Origin: JAKQHY01 sp034429475
GTDB lineage: Bacteria; Chloroflexota; Anaerolineae; B4-G1; SLSP01
Assembly (NCBI GenBank): GCA_034429475.1
Contig: DAOUGD010000095.1
Coordinates: forward strand, 1 to 59,868
Direction: 5' to 3'
DNA: 59,868 nt
Shown in pieces: positions 27,089-35,266 of the stretch. The position numbers and the translations under genes were made by a program. The notes below the pieces were generated by a model. The model was not told the origin of the DNA. It worked only from the letters and a program-made list of their open reading frames with translations, and did not search any database. The stretch's first letter is position 1. Each line of letters opens with the position of its first letter.

Positions 27089-27116
27089 TTGACGTTCAAA
27101 GAATGTTTAATATAAT
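27089..27116 (+). promoter_or_regulatory. Promoter of the small membrane protein gene
   Basis: -35 TTGACG (27089-27094), a 16-nt spacer and -10 TATAAT (27111-27116). It is divergent from the Liv promoter, with about 35 bp between the two -35 elements. Confidence 0.75.
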
Positions 27117-27151
27117 GCCCGCAACCGACCTTTCTGGATAAGGAGTGAATT

Positions 27152-27544
27152 ATGATAAGCTGGCGTTCACCCATCATTAGATTACTGGCTTTGGAATTCT
27201 TGGCGATTATCCTTTATCCCCCGGCGTTTTTTGCCGATGCTCCGCAAGCGATCGTGCTGCCCCCCGCTTTGGTGATTTTGTTAATTGTGGCGCTGGTCGT
27301 GACGAACAGCGGTGGATTATCGCTGGAGGCCGGTCGCAATTCCTTGAATTTTGTGCAAGGCGTCAACATTGTGGTGCGCCTGATGATGTTGTTGCCGAAT
27401 GTGCGCGCCGCCGATGGGGGGGCCTGGCATTGGGCCTTCCTGATCACAAACCTCATCGGGATTGGACTTTCGTGGTATACGCTGACGCGCCTGGATAAGT
27501 TACCACCCAACGTGTTACTGCTGAGGCGCAAGTCGGATGCGTGA
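27152..27544 (+). CDS. Small membrane protein of unknown function
   Basis: A 130-residue protein with three or four predicted membrane helices (about 8-27, 36-52, 65-80 and 92-110) and a short basic tail. No conserved domain is recognised. AAGGAG lies 7 nt before the ATG. It is transcribed from its own promoter, divergently from the Liv operon; whether it is related to transport is unknown. The L25 promoter starts four bases after its stop codon. Confidence 0.75.
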   Translation: MISWRSPIIRLLALEFLAIILYPPAFFADAPQAIVLPPALVILLIVALVVTNSGGLSLEAGRNSLNFVQGVNIVVRLMMLLPNVRAADGGAWHWAFLITNLIGIGLSWYTLTRLDKLPPNVLLLRRKSDA

Positions 27545-27547
27545 TGG

Positions 27548-27575
27548 TTGACAAAGCCTGATTTTGCGTTACAAT
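27548..27575 (+). promoter_or_regulatory. Promoter of the L25 gene
   Basis: -35 TTGACA (27548-27553), a 16-nt spacer and -10 TACAAT (27570-27575). The predicted leader is about 85 nt. Confidence 0.75.
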
Positions 27576-27595
27576 ACCGCCGCCTGTAGAGATGG

Positions 27596-27622
27596 GCCGC
27601 ATTTTCTGCGGCTCTTTTCTTT
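27596..27622 (+). terminator. Terminator-like hairpin in the L25 leader
   Basis: GCCGCA (27596-27601), loop TTTTC, TGCGGC (27607-27612), then TCTTTTCTTT. It lies downstream of the L25 promoter, so it may be an attenuator; it could also stop read-through from the preceding gene. Confidence 0.5.
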
Positions 27623-27667
27623 GAAATTGACAGGCCGCTAAGTTTAAGAAGTTAGGGAGGCATGAAG

Positions 27668-28309
27668 ATGGAAGAAGCGATTGCATTACAAGCAACCCCC
27701 CGCACGGTCATTGGCAAACAAGTGAATGCCTTACGCCGTCAAGGGTTTGTTCCCGGCATTATTTATGGACACAATATGGATCCGATTCCGGTGCAGTTTA
27801 ACGCCCACGATCTGGCGCGGTATGTGAGCAAATTCGGCGTCAGCGGCACGGTCCAGGTAGCGGTTGAAGGGACGGCTGACCCTTATCTGGCGATTTTCCG
27901 GGATGTTCAATATCATCGGACCCGGCGCGCGATCAGGCATCTCGATCTACAGGCATTAAGCCTTACGGAACTGGTGCGCATGCCCTTGCCGATCACGCTC
28001 GTTGGGGCGTCTCCGGCAGTGGCGTTGGGGGCGTTGCTGTTGCAGCAGCTCACGGAACTTGAAGTCGAGGCGCTGCCCGGCGCGTTGGTGCCGTCCATCG
28101 AGGTTGACCTTTCCGTATTGGTTGAGGTGGGACAGTCTGTTCAGGTGAAGGACCTTGTCCCGCCTGAGGGAATCAGGTTTTTGACCCCCCCCAACGACAT
28201 TATCGTGCAGACGGCGCGCATCGCGGAAGAAGAAGAAGCGGTTACTGCGGCGCCTGAGACGACCGAGGTCGAAGTCATTCGTAAGCGCCCGGAGAAAGAA
28301 GAAGAATAG
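27668..28309 (+). CDS. rplY: Ribosomal protein L25 (CTC form)
   Basis: L25 binds 5S rRNA in the 50S subunit; the long form with a C-terminal TL5/CTC domain is called general stress protein CTC. Residues 1-90 are the 5S-binding domain (TPRTVIGKQVNALRRQGFVP, FRDVQYHRTRRAIRHLDLQ). The beta-rich TL5 domain follows to about 180, with an acidic tail. It has 213 residues. GGGAGG (27655-27660) is correctly spaced for the ATG at 27668 but not for the one at 27662. Confidence 0.95.
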   Translation: MEEAIALQATPRTVIGKQVNALRRQGFVPGIIYGHNMDPIPVQFNAHDLARYVSKFGVSGTVQVAVEGTADPYLAIFRDVQYHRTRRAIRHLDLQALSLTELVRMPLPITLVGASPAVALGALLLQQLTELEVEALPGALVPSIEVDLSVLVEVGQSVQVKDLVPPEGIRFLTPPNDIIVQTARIAEEEEAVTAAPETTEVEVIRKRPEKEEE

Positions 28310-28331
28310 TCTGGACGTTTCAGTGTGGAAT

Positions 28332-28361
28332 AAAAGCGCCCCCTTCGTGGGGGCGCTTTTT
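28332..28361 (+). terminator. Intrinsic terminator after L25
   Basis: AAAAGCGCCCCC (28332-28343), loop TTCGT, GGGGGCGCTTTT (28349-28360) and a further T. It is a perfect 12-bp stem between convergent genes and probably works in both directions. Confidence 0.9.
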
Positions 28362-28378
28362 GATGGCAGTGAGGTTTT

Positions 28379-30190
28379 TTATAGCGGCTTCACCGCCATA
28401 ATGTAATTCATAAATACAATGCCGCTGTATCCCGGCGCGTGCGCCCCCCCGAAGGCATACGCGCCGGCGTCCAACTCCCGGCTGTAGATGGCGAAGGGAT
28501 ACCGTCCCCCAGGCGTGATGATGTCTACCTGTAGATTAGGTTCCTGCTTGAAACTGCGCAACCACTTCGGCAGATGATTAACCTTCGCCTGATAGATCAC
28601 GTAGACTTTGCAGGGGCACTTGAGCTTGAAGCGGATGAGTTTTTCCGCCTCGGAGTCGTAATCCAGGTCGGCTGGTTGCAGGGTGTGCGCGCCGCTCAGT
28701 TCCAGCGGCAAACTGGGGATGAAGTAATCCCGGTCCGTGTAGGCAGGGCGATGGGTGCGCAGGGTGATATAGCGATACTCGCGCCCGCTGGTGGCTTGGA
28801 AGTAGGCGAAGGGATTGTCGTAGCGGTAAGCGCAGTCCGACTGCGCGCCGCCTTCCTGGTGGGCGACCACGGCCATCCCACCGACGACGGAGGTGAGCGG
28901 ATCCATCTCCCGAATTTTGCCGTGACCGAAGCTGCTTTCCAGCATAGCCACGAAAGCCGGGATCAGCGACGTGCCGCCGGTGCGCAGGACGACGTTGATC
29001 TGTTCCGGACGCATCCCGGCGTCGGCCAGGACGCGCTGAATTTCGGCCTGCACCCCGGCGACGTCCGCTTCGATCATCAGCTCAAAGTCGCGGCGCAGGA
29101 TGCGCTCGTGGATGTCCACGTGCTGATGGGTGAAATCCAGCCGCGCCAGCAAGTCATACGTGAGCAACTTCTTGGTATGCTCGATCTCGCGGAACAACTT
29201 GAACCCGATGTTCTGCGTGACCAAACTTTCTAATGCCAACATCGCGCGCGGGTTGGTGCCAGTCTTCTGGTACTCCCGGATTTTTTCCAGTAGATGCGGT
29301 CGGGAAAGCTCCGGCATCGTCTGCCAGGTTTGCAGCAAATCGAGGAAATCAGGCGGAAAATCGAGGCCGTGCGTCACCTGCGTTCCCGCCCCGAAATATT
29401 TGAGCAGCGAGCGCATGATGCGCCGATCCATGTCGTCGCCGCCGAGGAGGACGCCGCGGGTGGCGATCACGCGCGGCGGTTGCGCCCCGCCGACTTCGGC
29501 GATGGTCAGATCGAGCGTGCCGCCGCCAAAGTCGAAAACGAGAGCGTGCTGGCGGGTCGGCGCTGTGATGTGGTAGAGGTGCGCCGCCGCAATCGGCTCC
29601 CTCTGGAAGGTGATGTCCTGGAAGCCGGCAAAACGCGCGGCGCGGAAAAGAATCTCCTCAGCGCGTGCGTCAACCGCGGGATCGTCCGAGAAGCGCACCG
29701 GGCGCCCCAGTACCACACTGTCGCAGGAGTCGCCCAACTGCTTCTCGGCCCGCTGCTTCATAGATTGCAGGATCAGAGTGATGAGTTCGTCTACCGGGTA
29801 ATACCGCTCGAAGATGTCAGTGCCCTTATAGCGCGGGTCGCGCAACGCGGTTTTGACCGATTGCAGCAACCGTCCGGTGGCGCCCACGTCGGTAACGAGG
29901 TTGACTTCGTGCATATAGCGAATCGGCCCGCTGCCGCTGCCGCCGACGATGATCTCGATGGCGCCGGCGTCCTTGTGCGCCCAGACGATGCGCCGCCCAG
30001 TCTCGCGTTCCAGGTACTCATTGGCTGCCGGCGTTCCCAGCTTGGTTTGATATTCTCGATCAATCCAGATCAACGAAGGTAGCACGTAAGGATTTTCGTT
30101 AACCGGATCCAACAGGATGGGGGTGAGTTTCTGACCGTCGTAATGAGCCACCGAGGAGTTGGTGGTGCCAAAGTCAATGCCAATGCGCAT
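28379..30190 (-). CDS. Hsp70-like ATPase (YegD-type)
   Basis: A 603-residue protein of the actin-like ATPase superfamily. IGIDFGTTNSSVA (3-15) is the phosphate-1 loop, HALVFDFGGGTLDLTIAEVG (about 214-233) phosphate-2, and LRTGGTSLIPAF the adenosine-binding loop. It lacks the substrate-binding domain and the EEVD-type tail of DnaK; residues after about 430 form an unrelated region, possibly beta-rich. Proteins of this type are annotated YegD or chaperone-like, with unknown clients. GGGAGG precedes the ATG. No dnaJ or grpE is nearby, so it is not the main DnaK. Confidence 0.85.
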   Translation of the reverse strand: MRIGIDFGTTNSSVAHYDGQKLTPILLDPVNENPYVLPSLIWIDREYQTKLGTPAANEYLERETGRRIVWAHKDAGAIEIIVGGSGSGPIRYMHEVNLVTDVGATGRLLQSVKTALRDPRYKGTDIFERYYPVDELITLILQSMKQRAEKQLGDSCDSVVLGRPVRFSDDPAVDARAEEILFRAARFAGFQDITFQREPIAAAHLYHITAPTRQHALVFDFGGGTLDLTIAEVGGAQPPRVIATRGVLLGGDDMDRRIMRSLLKYFGAGTQVTHGLDFPPDFLDLLQTWQTMPELSRPHLLEKIREYQKTGTNPRAMLALESLVTQNIGFKLFREIEHTKKLLTYDLLARLDFTHQHVDIHERILRRDFELMIEADVAGVQAEIQRVLADAGMRPEQINVVLRTGGTSLIPAFVAMLESSFGHGKIREMDPLTSVVGGMAVVAHQEGGAQSDCAYRYDNPFAYFQATSGREYRYITLRTHRPAYTDRDYFIPSLPLELSGAHTLQPADLDYDSEAEKLIRFKLKCPCKVYVIYQAKVNHLPKWLRSFKQEPNLQVDIITPGGRYPFAIYSRELDAGAYAFGGAHAPGYSGIVFMNYIMAVKPL

Positions 30191-30207
30191 AGATTTAACC
30201 TCCCTCT

Positions 30208-30232
30208 CAACGGATTTAACGGATTCAACGGA
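30208..30232 (+). repeat. Nonamer array, AACGGATTG family (single arm)
   Basis: CAACGGATTTAACGGATTCA and a last CGGA unit lie in the leader of the Hsp70-like gene. There is no adjacent inverted arm, although the palindrome at 30340-30395 is close. Confidence 0.85.
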
Positions 30233-30290
30233 CTCTTTACCATGATAGGGTGGACGAAGTCAAATGGCTGGTGGGTGAGGCAGAAGGGCG

Positions 30291-30319
30291 ATTATAGCAC
30301 TGGATGCGGCTTTTGGCAA
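30291..30319 (-). promoter_or_regulatory. Promoter of the Hsp70-like gene
   Basis: On the - strand: -35 TTGCCA (30314-30319), a 17-nt spacer and -10 TATAAT (30291-30296). Its -35 overlaps that of the divergent promoter at 30313-30339. Confidence 0.65.
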
Positions 30320-30339
30320 CTGGCTGAATTGTGTATAAT
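30313..30339 (+). promoter_or_regulatory. Promoter of the prepilin peptidase gene
   Basis: -35 TTGGCA (30313-30318), a 15-nt spacer and -10 TATAAT (30334-30339). The two divergent -35 boxes share TTTTGGCAA, so both promoters cannot be occupied at once. The nonamer palindrome starts one base after the -10 and so lies at the start of the transcript. Confidence 0.55.
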
Positions 30340-30395
30340 CAACGGATAGAACCGATGTCAACGGATTTTTCCGTTTCAATCCGTTGAATCCGTTG
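30340..30395 (+). repeat. Nonamer palindrome, AACGGATTG family (copy 4)
   Basis: CAACGGATAGAACCGATGTC and a third CAACGGA unit (30340-30365) face TCCGTTTCAATCCGTTGAAT and the final CCGTTG (30370-30395). A four-base T-rich loop separates the arms. It would form a hairpin in the 5' leader of the prepilin peptidase mRNA. Confidence 0.85.
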
Positions 30396-30413
30396 AGATA
30401 TTAGGGGGTGTGC

Positions 30414-31178
30414 ATGGTTTTTATTGTGGTTGTGATGGGACTGCTGGTTGGGGTTTTGGTGACGCATCTGGCCGAGGCGCTGATGGGACGGCGGCGGTTA
30501 GCGCGTCCGGTGTGCCCGTACTGTACTGCGCCGTACTCGCCGCTGCAATGGAGCGCGACGTTGGCGTTGCTCGCGGGGCAAAGGCGCTGTCGGCAATGTC
30601 AGAAGGCTTTTCGCTGGCCGCGCCTGGCCGGCGAGTTGTTGGTCGCCGTGAGTTGGGGCGTCCTGGTCTGGCGCTATGGGCTGTCGTGGCGGATGGTGTA
30701 CAGTATGGTCGCCCTGCTGCCCCTGGCGATGATTATGGTGACGGACCTCGAGGCCAAACGGGTGCCAAACGTCATTACGCTGCCCTCTATTGCGGCCATG
30801 CTGGTGTTGGGGATGTTTTTGGGGCCGGCGCTCCCCAATCTCCAGGCGTGGGGTTGGAAGATGTCGCCCTTGGGCGCGCTGGCCGCCTTCGTTGCGCTGC
30901 GGCTCCTGGTGTGGTTGGGCGTGGCCGCCTTTGGCGAGGGCGCTCTGGGCGAGGGGGACATCACGCTGGCGACCTACGTGGGGGCGATCGTAGGCTTTCC
31001 CCTGGTGCTGGAGGCGCTGCTCTTGGCGTTCCTGCTCGGCGGGGTGGGGGCGGCGGCCGTGCTCATATCGCGGCGCGGCTCGTTGCAGACGGCCATTCCC
31101 TACGGCCCCTACATCATCTTGGGCGGCGCGTTGACGCTGATTTTCAGCGTGGAAATGTTGGGTTGGCTGTTGAAGTGA
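30414..31178 (+). CDS. Type IV prepilin peptidase (A24 family)
   Basis: An integral membrane aspartic protease of 254 residues that removes the leader of type IV prepilins and related pseudopilins. The cytoplasmic zinc-type motif CPYC/CRQC (Cys34, Cys37, Cys59, Cys62), Asp111 in TDLEAKRVPN and Asp182 in GEGD are the family hallmarks; the two aspartates are the catalytic pair. About seven membrane helices follow the N-terminus. The N-terminal helix is short and lacks the methylase part of some members only in detail. No pilin genes lie in the window. The ATG at 30414 has GGGGG at proper distance; a GTG at 30408 is less likely. Confidence 0.92.
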   Translation: MVFIVVVMGLLVGVLVTHLAEALMGRRRLARPVCPYCTAPYSPLQWSATLALLAGQRRCRQCQKAFRWPRLAGELLVAVSWGVLVWRYGLSWRMVYSMVALLPLAMIMVTDLEAKRVPNVITLPSIAAMLVLGMFLGPALPNLQAWGWKMSPLGALAAFVALRLLVWLGVAAFGEGALGEGDITLATYVGAIVGFPLVLEALLLAFLLGGVGAAAVLISRRGSLQTAIPYGPYIILGGALTLIFSVEMLGWLLK

Positions 31179-31247
31179 GATTCTGGGATATTTTGCAATT
31201 TCAGGCGTAGCCCGAAATCGCAAAACACCATAGGCCATGACAAAATC

Positions 31248-31278
31248 AAAACGGCGACTGTCATCAGTCGCCGTTTTT
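31248..31278 (+). terminator. Intrinsic terminator between the peptidase gene and the tRNA gene
   Basis: AAAACGGCGACTG (31248-31260), loop TCAT, CAGTCGCCGTTTT (31265-31277) plus a T. The 13-bp stem is perfect and serves the + strand gene; it also ends the convergent tRNA transcript. Confidence 0.9.
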
Positions 31279-31281
31279 GTG

Positions 31282-31371
31282 TGGCGGAGAGGGAGGGATT
31301 TGAACCCTCGGAGCCTTTCGGCTCACGCGCTCTCCAGGCGCGCGCATTAGACCGGACTATGCTACCTCTCC
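31282..31371 (-). tRNA. tRNA-Ser (anticodon GGA)
   Basis: The acceptor stem GGAGAGG (31365-31371) pairs with CCTCTCC. The D arm, the anticodon stem CGCGC/GCGCG with loop CTGGAGA (anticodon GGA, reading UCC/UCU), a long variable arm GAGCCGAAAGGCTC, and GGGTTCAAATCCC in the T arm follow. The CCA end is encoded (31282-31284). The long variable arm is typical of tRNA-Ser. The gene is intact and nothing has inserted at its 3' end. Confidence 0.95.
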
Positions 31372-31382
31372 AAACGAAGGGG

Positions 31383-31410
31383 ATTATAGCATAGAGGGGG
31401 GATTTTACAA
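31383..31410 (-). promoter_or_regulatory. Promoter of tRNA-Ser
   Basis: On the - strand: -35 TTGTAA (31405-31410), a 16-nt spacer and -10 TATAAT (31383-31388), ending 12 nt before the mature tRNA end. The -35 lies just past the stop codon of the upstream lipoprotein gene. Confidence 0.65.
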
Positions 31411-31418
31411 CTTGCCGT

Positions 31419-32354
31419 CTATGGCGCGGGCGTCGCCAGTGGGCTGACCGGCGTGGGCAGCGGGCTGGCGGGGCTTCCTTCGATATACCAAGAGAAGCGC
31501 CAGACTTCGCTGATGGGGCTGACAATCGGCCCGTTCCACTGGCCGTTGGGGTATTCGCCGGTGTGGCGGCGGATGGAAACACTCCACGTCAGCTCGCGCG
31601 AATCCGGCAGGAGTAAGTACAGGTAATCGGGGGCGGTCCAGGTCATTCCCTTTACCCAGGCTTCTTCCGCGCCGCGTGGATGTGGGATGCTGACGACGTA
31701 ATACTCATCGGCGCCGAGACAGCCCGGCCCTTCCCAGGTGAAGGTGAGCCATCGGATGCTGCGAAAGACGCTTTTGTCGAGCGGCGCGACGAGGCGCGGC
31801 GCTTTATAACTGATGGCGGGGATGGCGGTCGCACGCGGGCGGGGTTTGGCGGTGGGCGCGGCGGTGGGCGTCGCCGTCGGTATGGGCGTCGGCATATCCG
31901 TGGGGAGCGGCGTGGGGGTGGGGGCTAGTGTGGAAGTCGGCGCGGGCGTGGCCGTGGAGCCGGGAGTTGGTGTGGCGACGACGGTGACGACGGCGACCAC
32001 GTCCGGCGTCAGCGAAACGTTGCCGCTGCTCACGACATTGGCGACGACGCCGACCTGGATCGCGCCGACGTAGTAGCCGGTGGCCTGCACGCTGACGAGG
32101 TACGCGCCCTCGGCAAGCGCATCCGCCCGGTAGCTGCCGCCGGCGTCGCTGGCGATGGTGAACACGCCCGCCTGCCCGGCCATCGTGATCTGCGCGTCGG
32201 CGATGGGCTGCCCGGTGCTGGCGTCAGAGACGATGCCTTCCAGCCCGCCCGTTGGCGCGGGAGCCGCAGTCGGGCCGCCGGTCGCCTGGCAACTGCACAG
32301 GAGCAGGCCGGCCATCAACAACAGCACACTGAGATAGTATTTCAAATTATTCAT
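31419..32354 (-). CDS. Lipoprotein with carboxypeptidase-regulatory-like domain
   Basis: A 311-residue exported lipoprotein. After the signal peptide LSVLLLMAGLLLCSC (lipobox Cys) comes a beta-sandwich of the carboxypeptidase regulatory-like family (GLEGIVSDASTGQPIADAQI, about 38-110). A long Thr/Pro-rich linker rich in TPTP/APTPT follows (about 125-190), then a second beta-rich domain (PRLVAPLDKSVFRSIRWLTF to the end) closing with SPLPTPVSPLATP. The last domain resembles the C-terminal domain of the kinase at 33839. Probably it binds a surface ligand; the ligand is unknown. GGGAGG precedes the ATG at 32354. Confidence 0.8.
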   Translation of the reverse strand: MNNLKYYLSVLLLMAGLLLCSCQATGGPTAAPAPTGGLEGIVSDASTGQPIADAQITMAGQAGVFTIASDAGGSYRADALAEGAYLVSVQATGYYVGAIQVGVVANVVSSGNVSLTPDVVAVVTVVATPTPGSTATPAPTSTLAPTPTPLPTDMPTPIPTATPTAAPTAKPRPRATAIPAISYKAPRLVAPLDKSVFRSIRWLTFTWEGPGCLGADEYYVVSIPHPRGAEEAWVKGMTWTAPDYLYLLLPDSRELTWSVSIRRHTGEYPNGQWNGPIVSPISEVWRFSWYIEGSPASPLPTPVSPLATPAP

Positions 32355-32379
32355 CGTTGCCTCCCTTTGAAAAATAAAC

Positions 32380-32442
32380 CACGAATCTACACTAATTTTC
32401 ACGAATCCACGGTATCAGATTCGTGTGGATTCGTGCGGATTC
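32380..32442 (+). repeat. Decamer palindrome, GATTCGTGTG family
   Basis: Units of period ten, GATTCGTGTG, GATTCGTGCG and GATTC (32418-32442), face CACGAATCCAC (32400-32410) and a more distant CACGAATC (32380-32387). CACGAATCCAC pairs exactly with GTGGATTCGTG. It lies just upstream of the lipoprotein gene start. Confidence 0.8.
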
Positions 32443-32573
32443 TTGGTAAAGACCTTCATCATGCTATTGCGTTGACTTGGGTATAGCGTACTACGAAAGG
32501 AGGCTCGCCAGGGGAAATGGTCACACTTCTGTTTTTGCGAGGCAGCGCGCGGGAAAAAGTTTCGTTAACACTC

Positions 32574-32590
32574 TTTCGCCTATGGCGAAA
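32574..32590 (+). promoter_or_regulatory. Inverted repeat TTTCGCC-TAT-GGCGAAA
   Basis: This perfect 7-bp inverted repeat with a 3-nt centre lies in the intergenic region just before the putative RNA. It may be an operator. TAGGAT at 32598-32603 could be a -10, but no good -35 is visible. Confidence 0.35.
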
Positions 32591-32591
32591 A

Positions 32592-32760
32592 CTGTGGTAG
32601 GATGAACGCAATCACGGGCTTAGGCGGCGCGCCGCCGAAGTGGCCCGGAGACCAGAGACAGCCGGACGCGGTGATGGGTTCCGATCCGGCGGTGGTGGGC
32701 AGGCGTCATAGGCTCACGGAAAGGCGCAGCGGCGCAAGCCCCGCGCGGACTACCATCTAC
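32592..32760 (+). ncRNA. Possible structured RNA in a GC-rich intergenic region
   Basis: The 480-nt gap 32355-32834 holds no convincing gene. Between an inverted repeat and a terminator, TGGTAG near 32595 can pair with CTACCA near 32749, and GGGCTT can pair with AAGCCC inside. GGCGGC/GCCGCC and GACGC/GCGTC stems are also possible. The size (about 165 nt) and the 3' terminator suggest a small RNA. No known family is recognised, and GC-rich DNA easily forms such stems, so support is weak. The strand is uncertain. Confidence 0.3.
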
Positions 32761-32762
32761 AG

Positions 32763-32790
32763 AAAAGCGGTCGGACGCCCGACCGCTTTT
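32763..32790 (+). terminator. Bidirectional intrinsic terminator
   Basis: AAAAGCGGTCGG (32763-32774), inner ACGC, CCGACCGCTTTT (32779-32790): 12 bp perfect. It can end the NERD-FHA operon on the - strand and any + strand RNA. Confidence 0.85.
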
Positions 32791-32802
32791 CGCTTTCTTG
32801 CT

Positions 32803-32828
32803 CAACGGATTGAACGGATTGAACGGAT
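32803..32828 (+). repeat. Nonamer array, AACGGATTG family (single arm)
   Basis: CAACGGATTGAACGGATTGA and a last ACGGA unit sit just after the stop of the NERD-FHA gene. No inverted arm is nearby. Confidence 0.85.
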
Positions 32829-32834
32829 GAAATT

Positions 32835-33836
32835 TTATCGCTGTGTTTCGGCGGTGGTCTCGGTGCGGGGGACTGCGGCGGTGTGGGATTCAAACAGCAG
32901 ATGGCAGGCAGCGGGATGCTCGCCGGTGCCCAGCGCGATGACGTCGCCGGCGTGAAGCATGACGCCATGCGGCGCGGCGACGCGCGCACCATTGACGTAA
33001 ACGCCGTGCGTGCTCTGCCGGTCGTAGAGCCACACGTCGCCGCCGCGCACGCGGAGCAGCGCGTGCGCGCGGGATGTGCGATTGTAGCGGCGCGGGATGA
33101 CCACGTCGTTTTCCTGCGAGCGCCCCAGCGTCAGGCCGTCGCGCACGGGGAAGGCGTAGGCGCGCCGCCCGTCCGCATCCAGCAGCCACAGACGTCCGGC
33201 GTCAGGGCCGGCAGGAAGCATGGACGTTATCTCGGGCCAGGGACGGCAGCCAAGCGCGACCTGCGCCAGGTCACGCAATTCTTGCGGGCGCAGGTCAAAC
33301 TGCGGTGAGACGCGCGAGAAGACAAATTCGGCTACTTCGTTCAGGCCGAGCAGGCCGAGCCAGGGCGCGGCTTCTGGCGGCGTGACGATGTCGCTTGCGG
33401 GATGCAGGCAGGGTGCGAACACCAGTGCCGCGCTGACGTGTCCCCACCGACCTTTGAGCGCGGCGGCGCGTTCGCCAGGGAGAAACCGGCGACGGTTGCG
33501 ATCCAGGTACTTGATGAAGGTCTGGCGCAGCGCGACGATCTGCTGGTACGGATTTTCCGCGCTGCCGCCGTGCAGTACGGCGGCCCCGATGCGCCACGGC
33601 CCGTGCGGACGTCCGCTGACCGGGGCGTGGCACGCTTTTAGTTCGATCACGACGAGCGCGTGGGGCGTGAAGATCAGCGCGTCCGCCTGTGCTTCCCAGA
33701 AGTGGACGTTGGCCGCTACCAGATAAAACGGCTCGACCGCAGCGAAGGCGCGGTGCATCTGCTGCGCCAGCCGGCGCAGCGCGTCGGCTTCGTGGGGATA
33801 GGGCGGGGGTGTCTGGATGAAGTATTCGACGGTCAT
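32835..33836 (-). CDS. NERD-domain and FHA-domain protein
   Basis: A 333-residue soluble protein with two domains. The N-terminal part (about 1-135) is NERD-like: Asp52 in ADALIFTPHALVVIELKA, followed by Glu65 and Lys67, gives the D-x(n)-E-x-K pattern of the restriction-enzyme-like nuclease fold. A middle region of about 90 residues is unrecognised. The C-terminal part (about 235-315) is an FHA domain: LTLGRSQENDVVIP, then SRAHALL and STHGVYVNG, which binds phospho-threonine. The gene begins two bases after the kinase stop codon, so the FHA domain may read phosphorylation made by that kinase. A role in phosphorylation-gated DNA cleavage is inference. Confidence 0.88.
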   Translation of the reverse strand: MTVEYFIQTPPPYPHEADALRRLAQQMHRAFAAVEPFYLVAANVHFWEAQADALIFTPHALVVIELKACHAPVSGRPHGPWRIGAAVLHGGSAENPYQQIVALRQTFIKYLDRNRRRFLPGERAAALKGRWGHVSAALVFAPCLHPASDIVTPPEAAPWLGLLGLNEVAEFVFSRVSPQFDLRPQELRDLAQVALGCRPWPEITSMLPAGPDAGRLWLLDADGRRAYAFPVRDGLTLGRSQENDVVIPRRYNRTSRAHALLRVRGGDVWLYDRQSTHGVYVNGARVAAPHGVMLHAGDVIALGTGEHPAACHLLFESHTAAVPRTETTAETQR

Positions 33837-33838
33837 GG

Positions 33839-35266
<1,428 letters not shown>

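Noticed and set aside
31282..31371. An integration (att) site at the tRNA-Ser 3' end
   Set aside because: There is no integrase nearby and no direct repeat of the tRNA end in the window.
32602..32955. A + strand gene in the intergenic block before the NERD-FHA gene
   Set aside because: It crosses a strong terminator hairpin and a repeat and then runs antisense to the FHA domain; no motif is visible.
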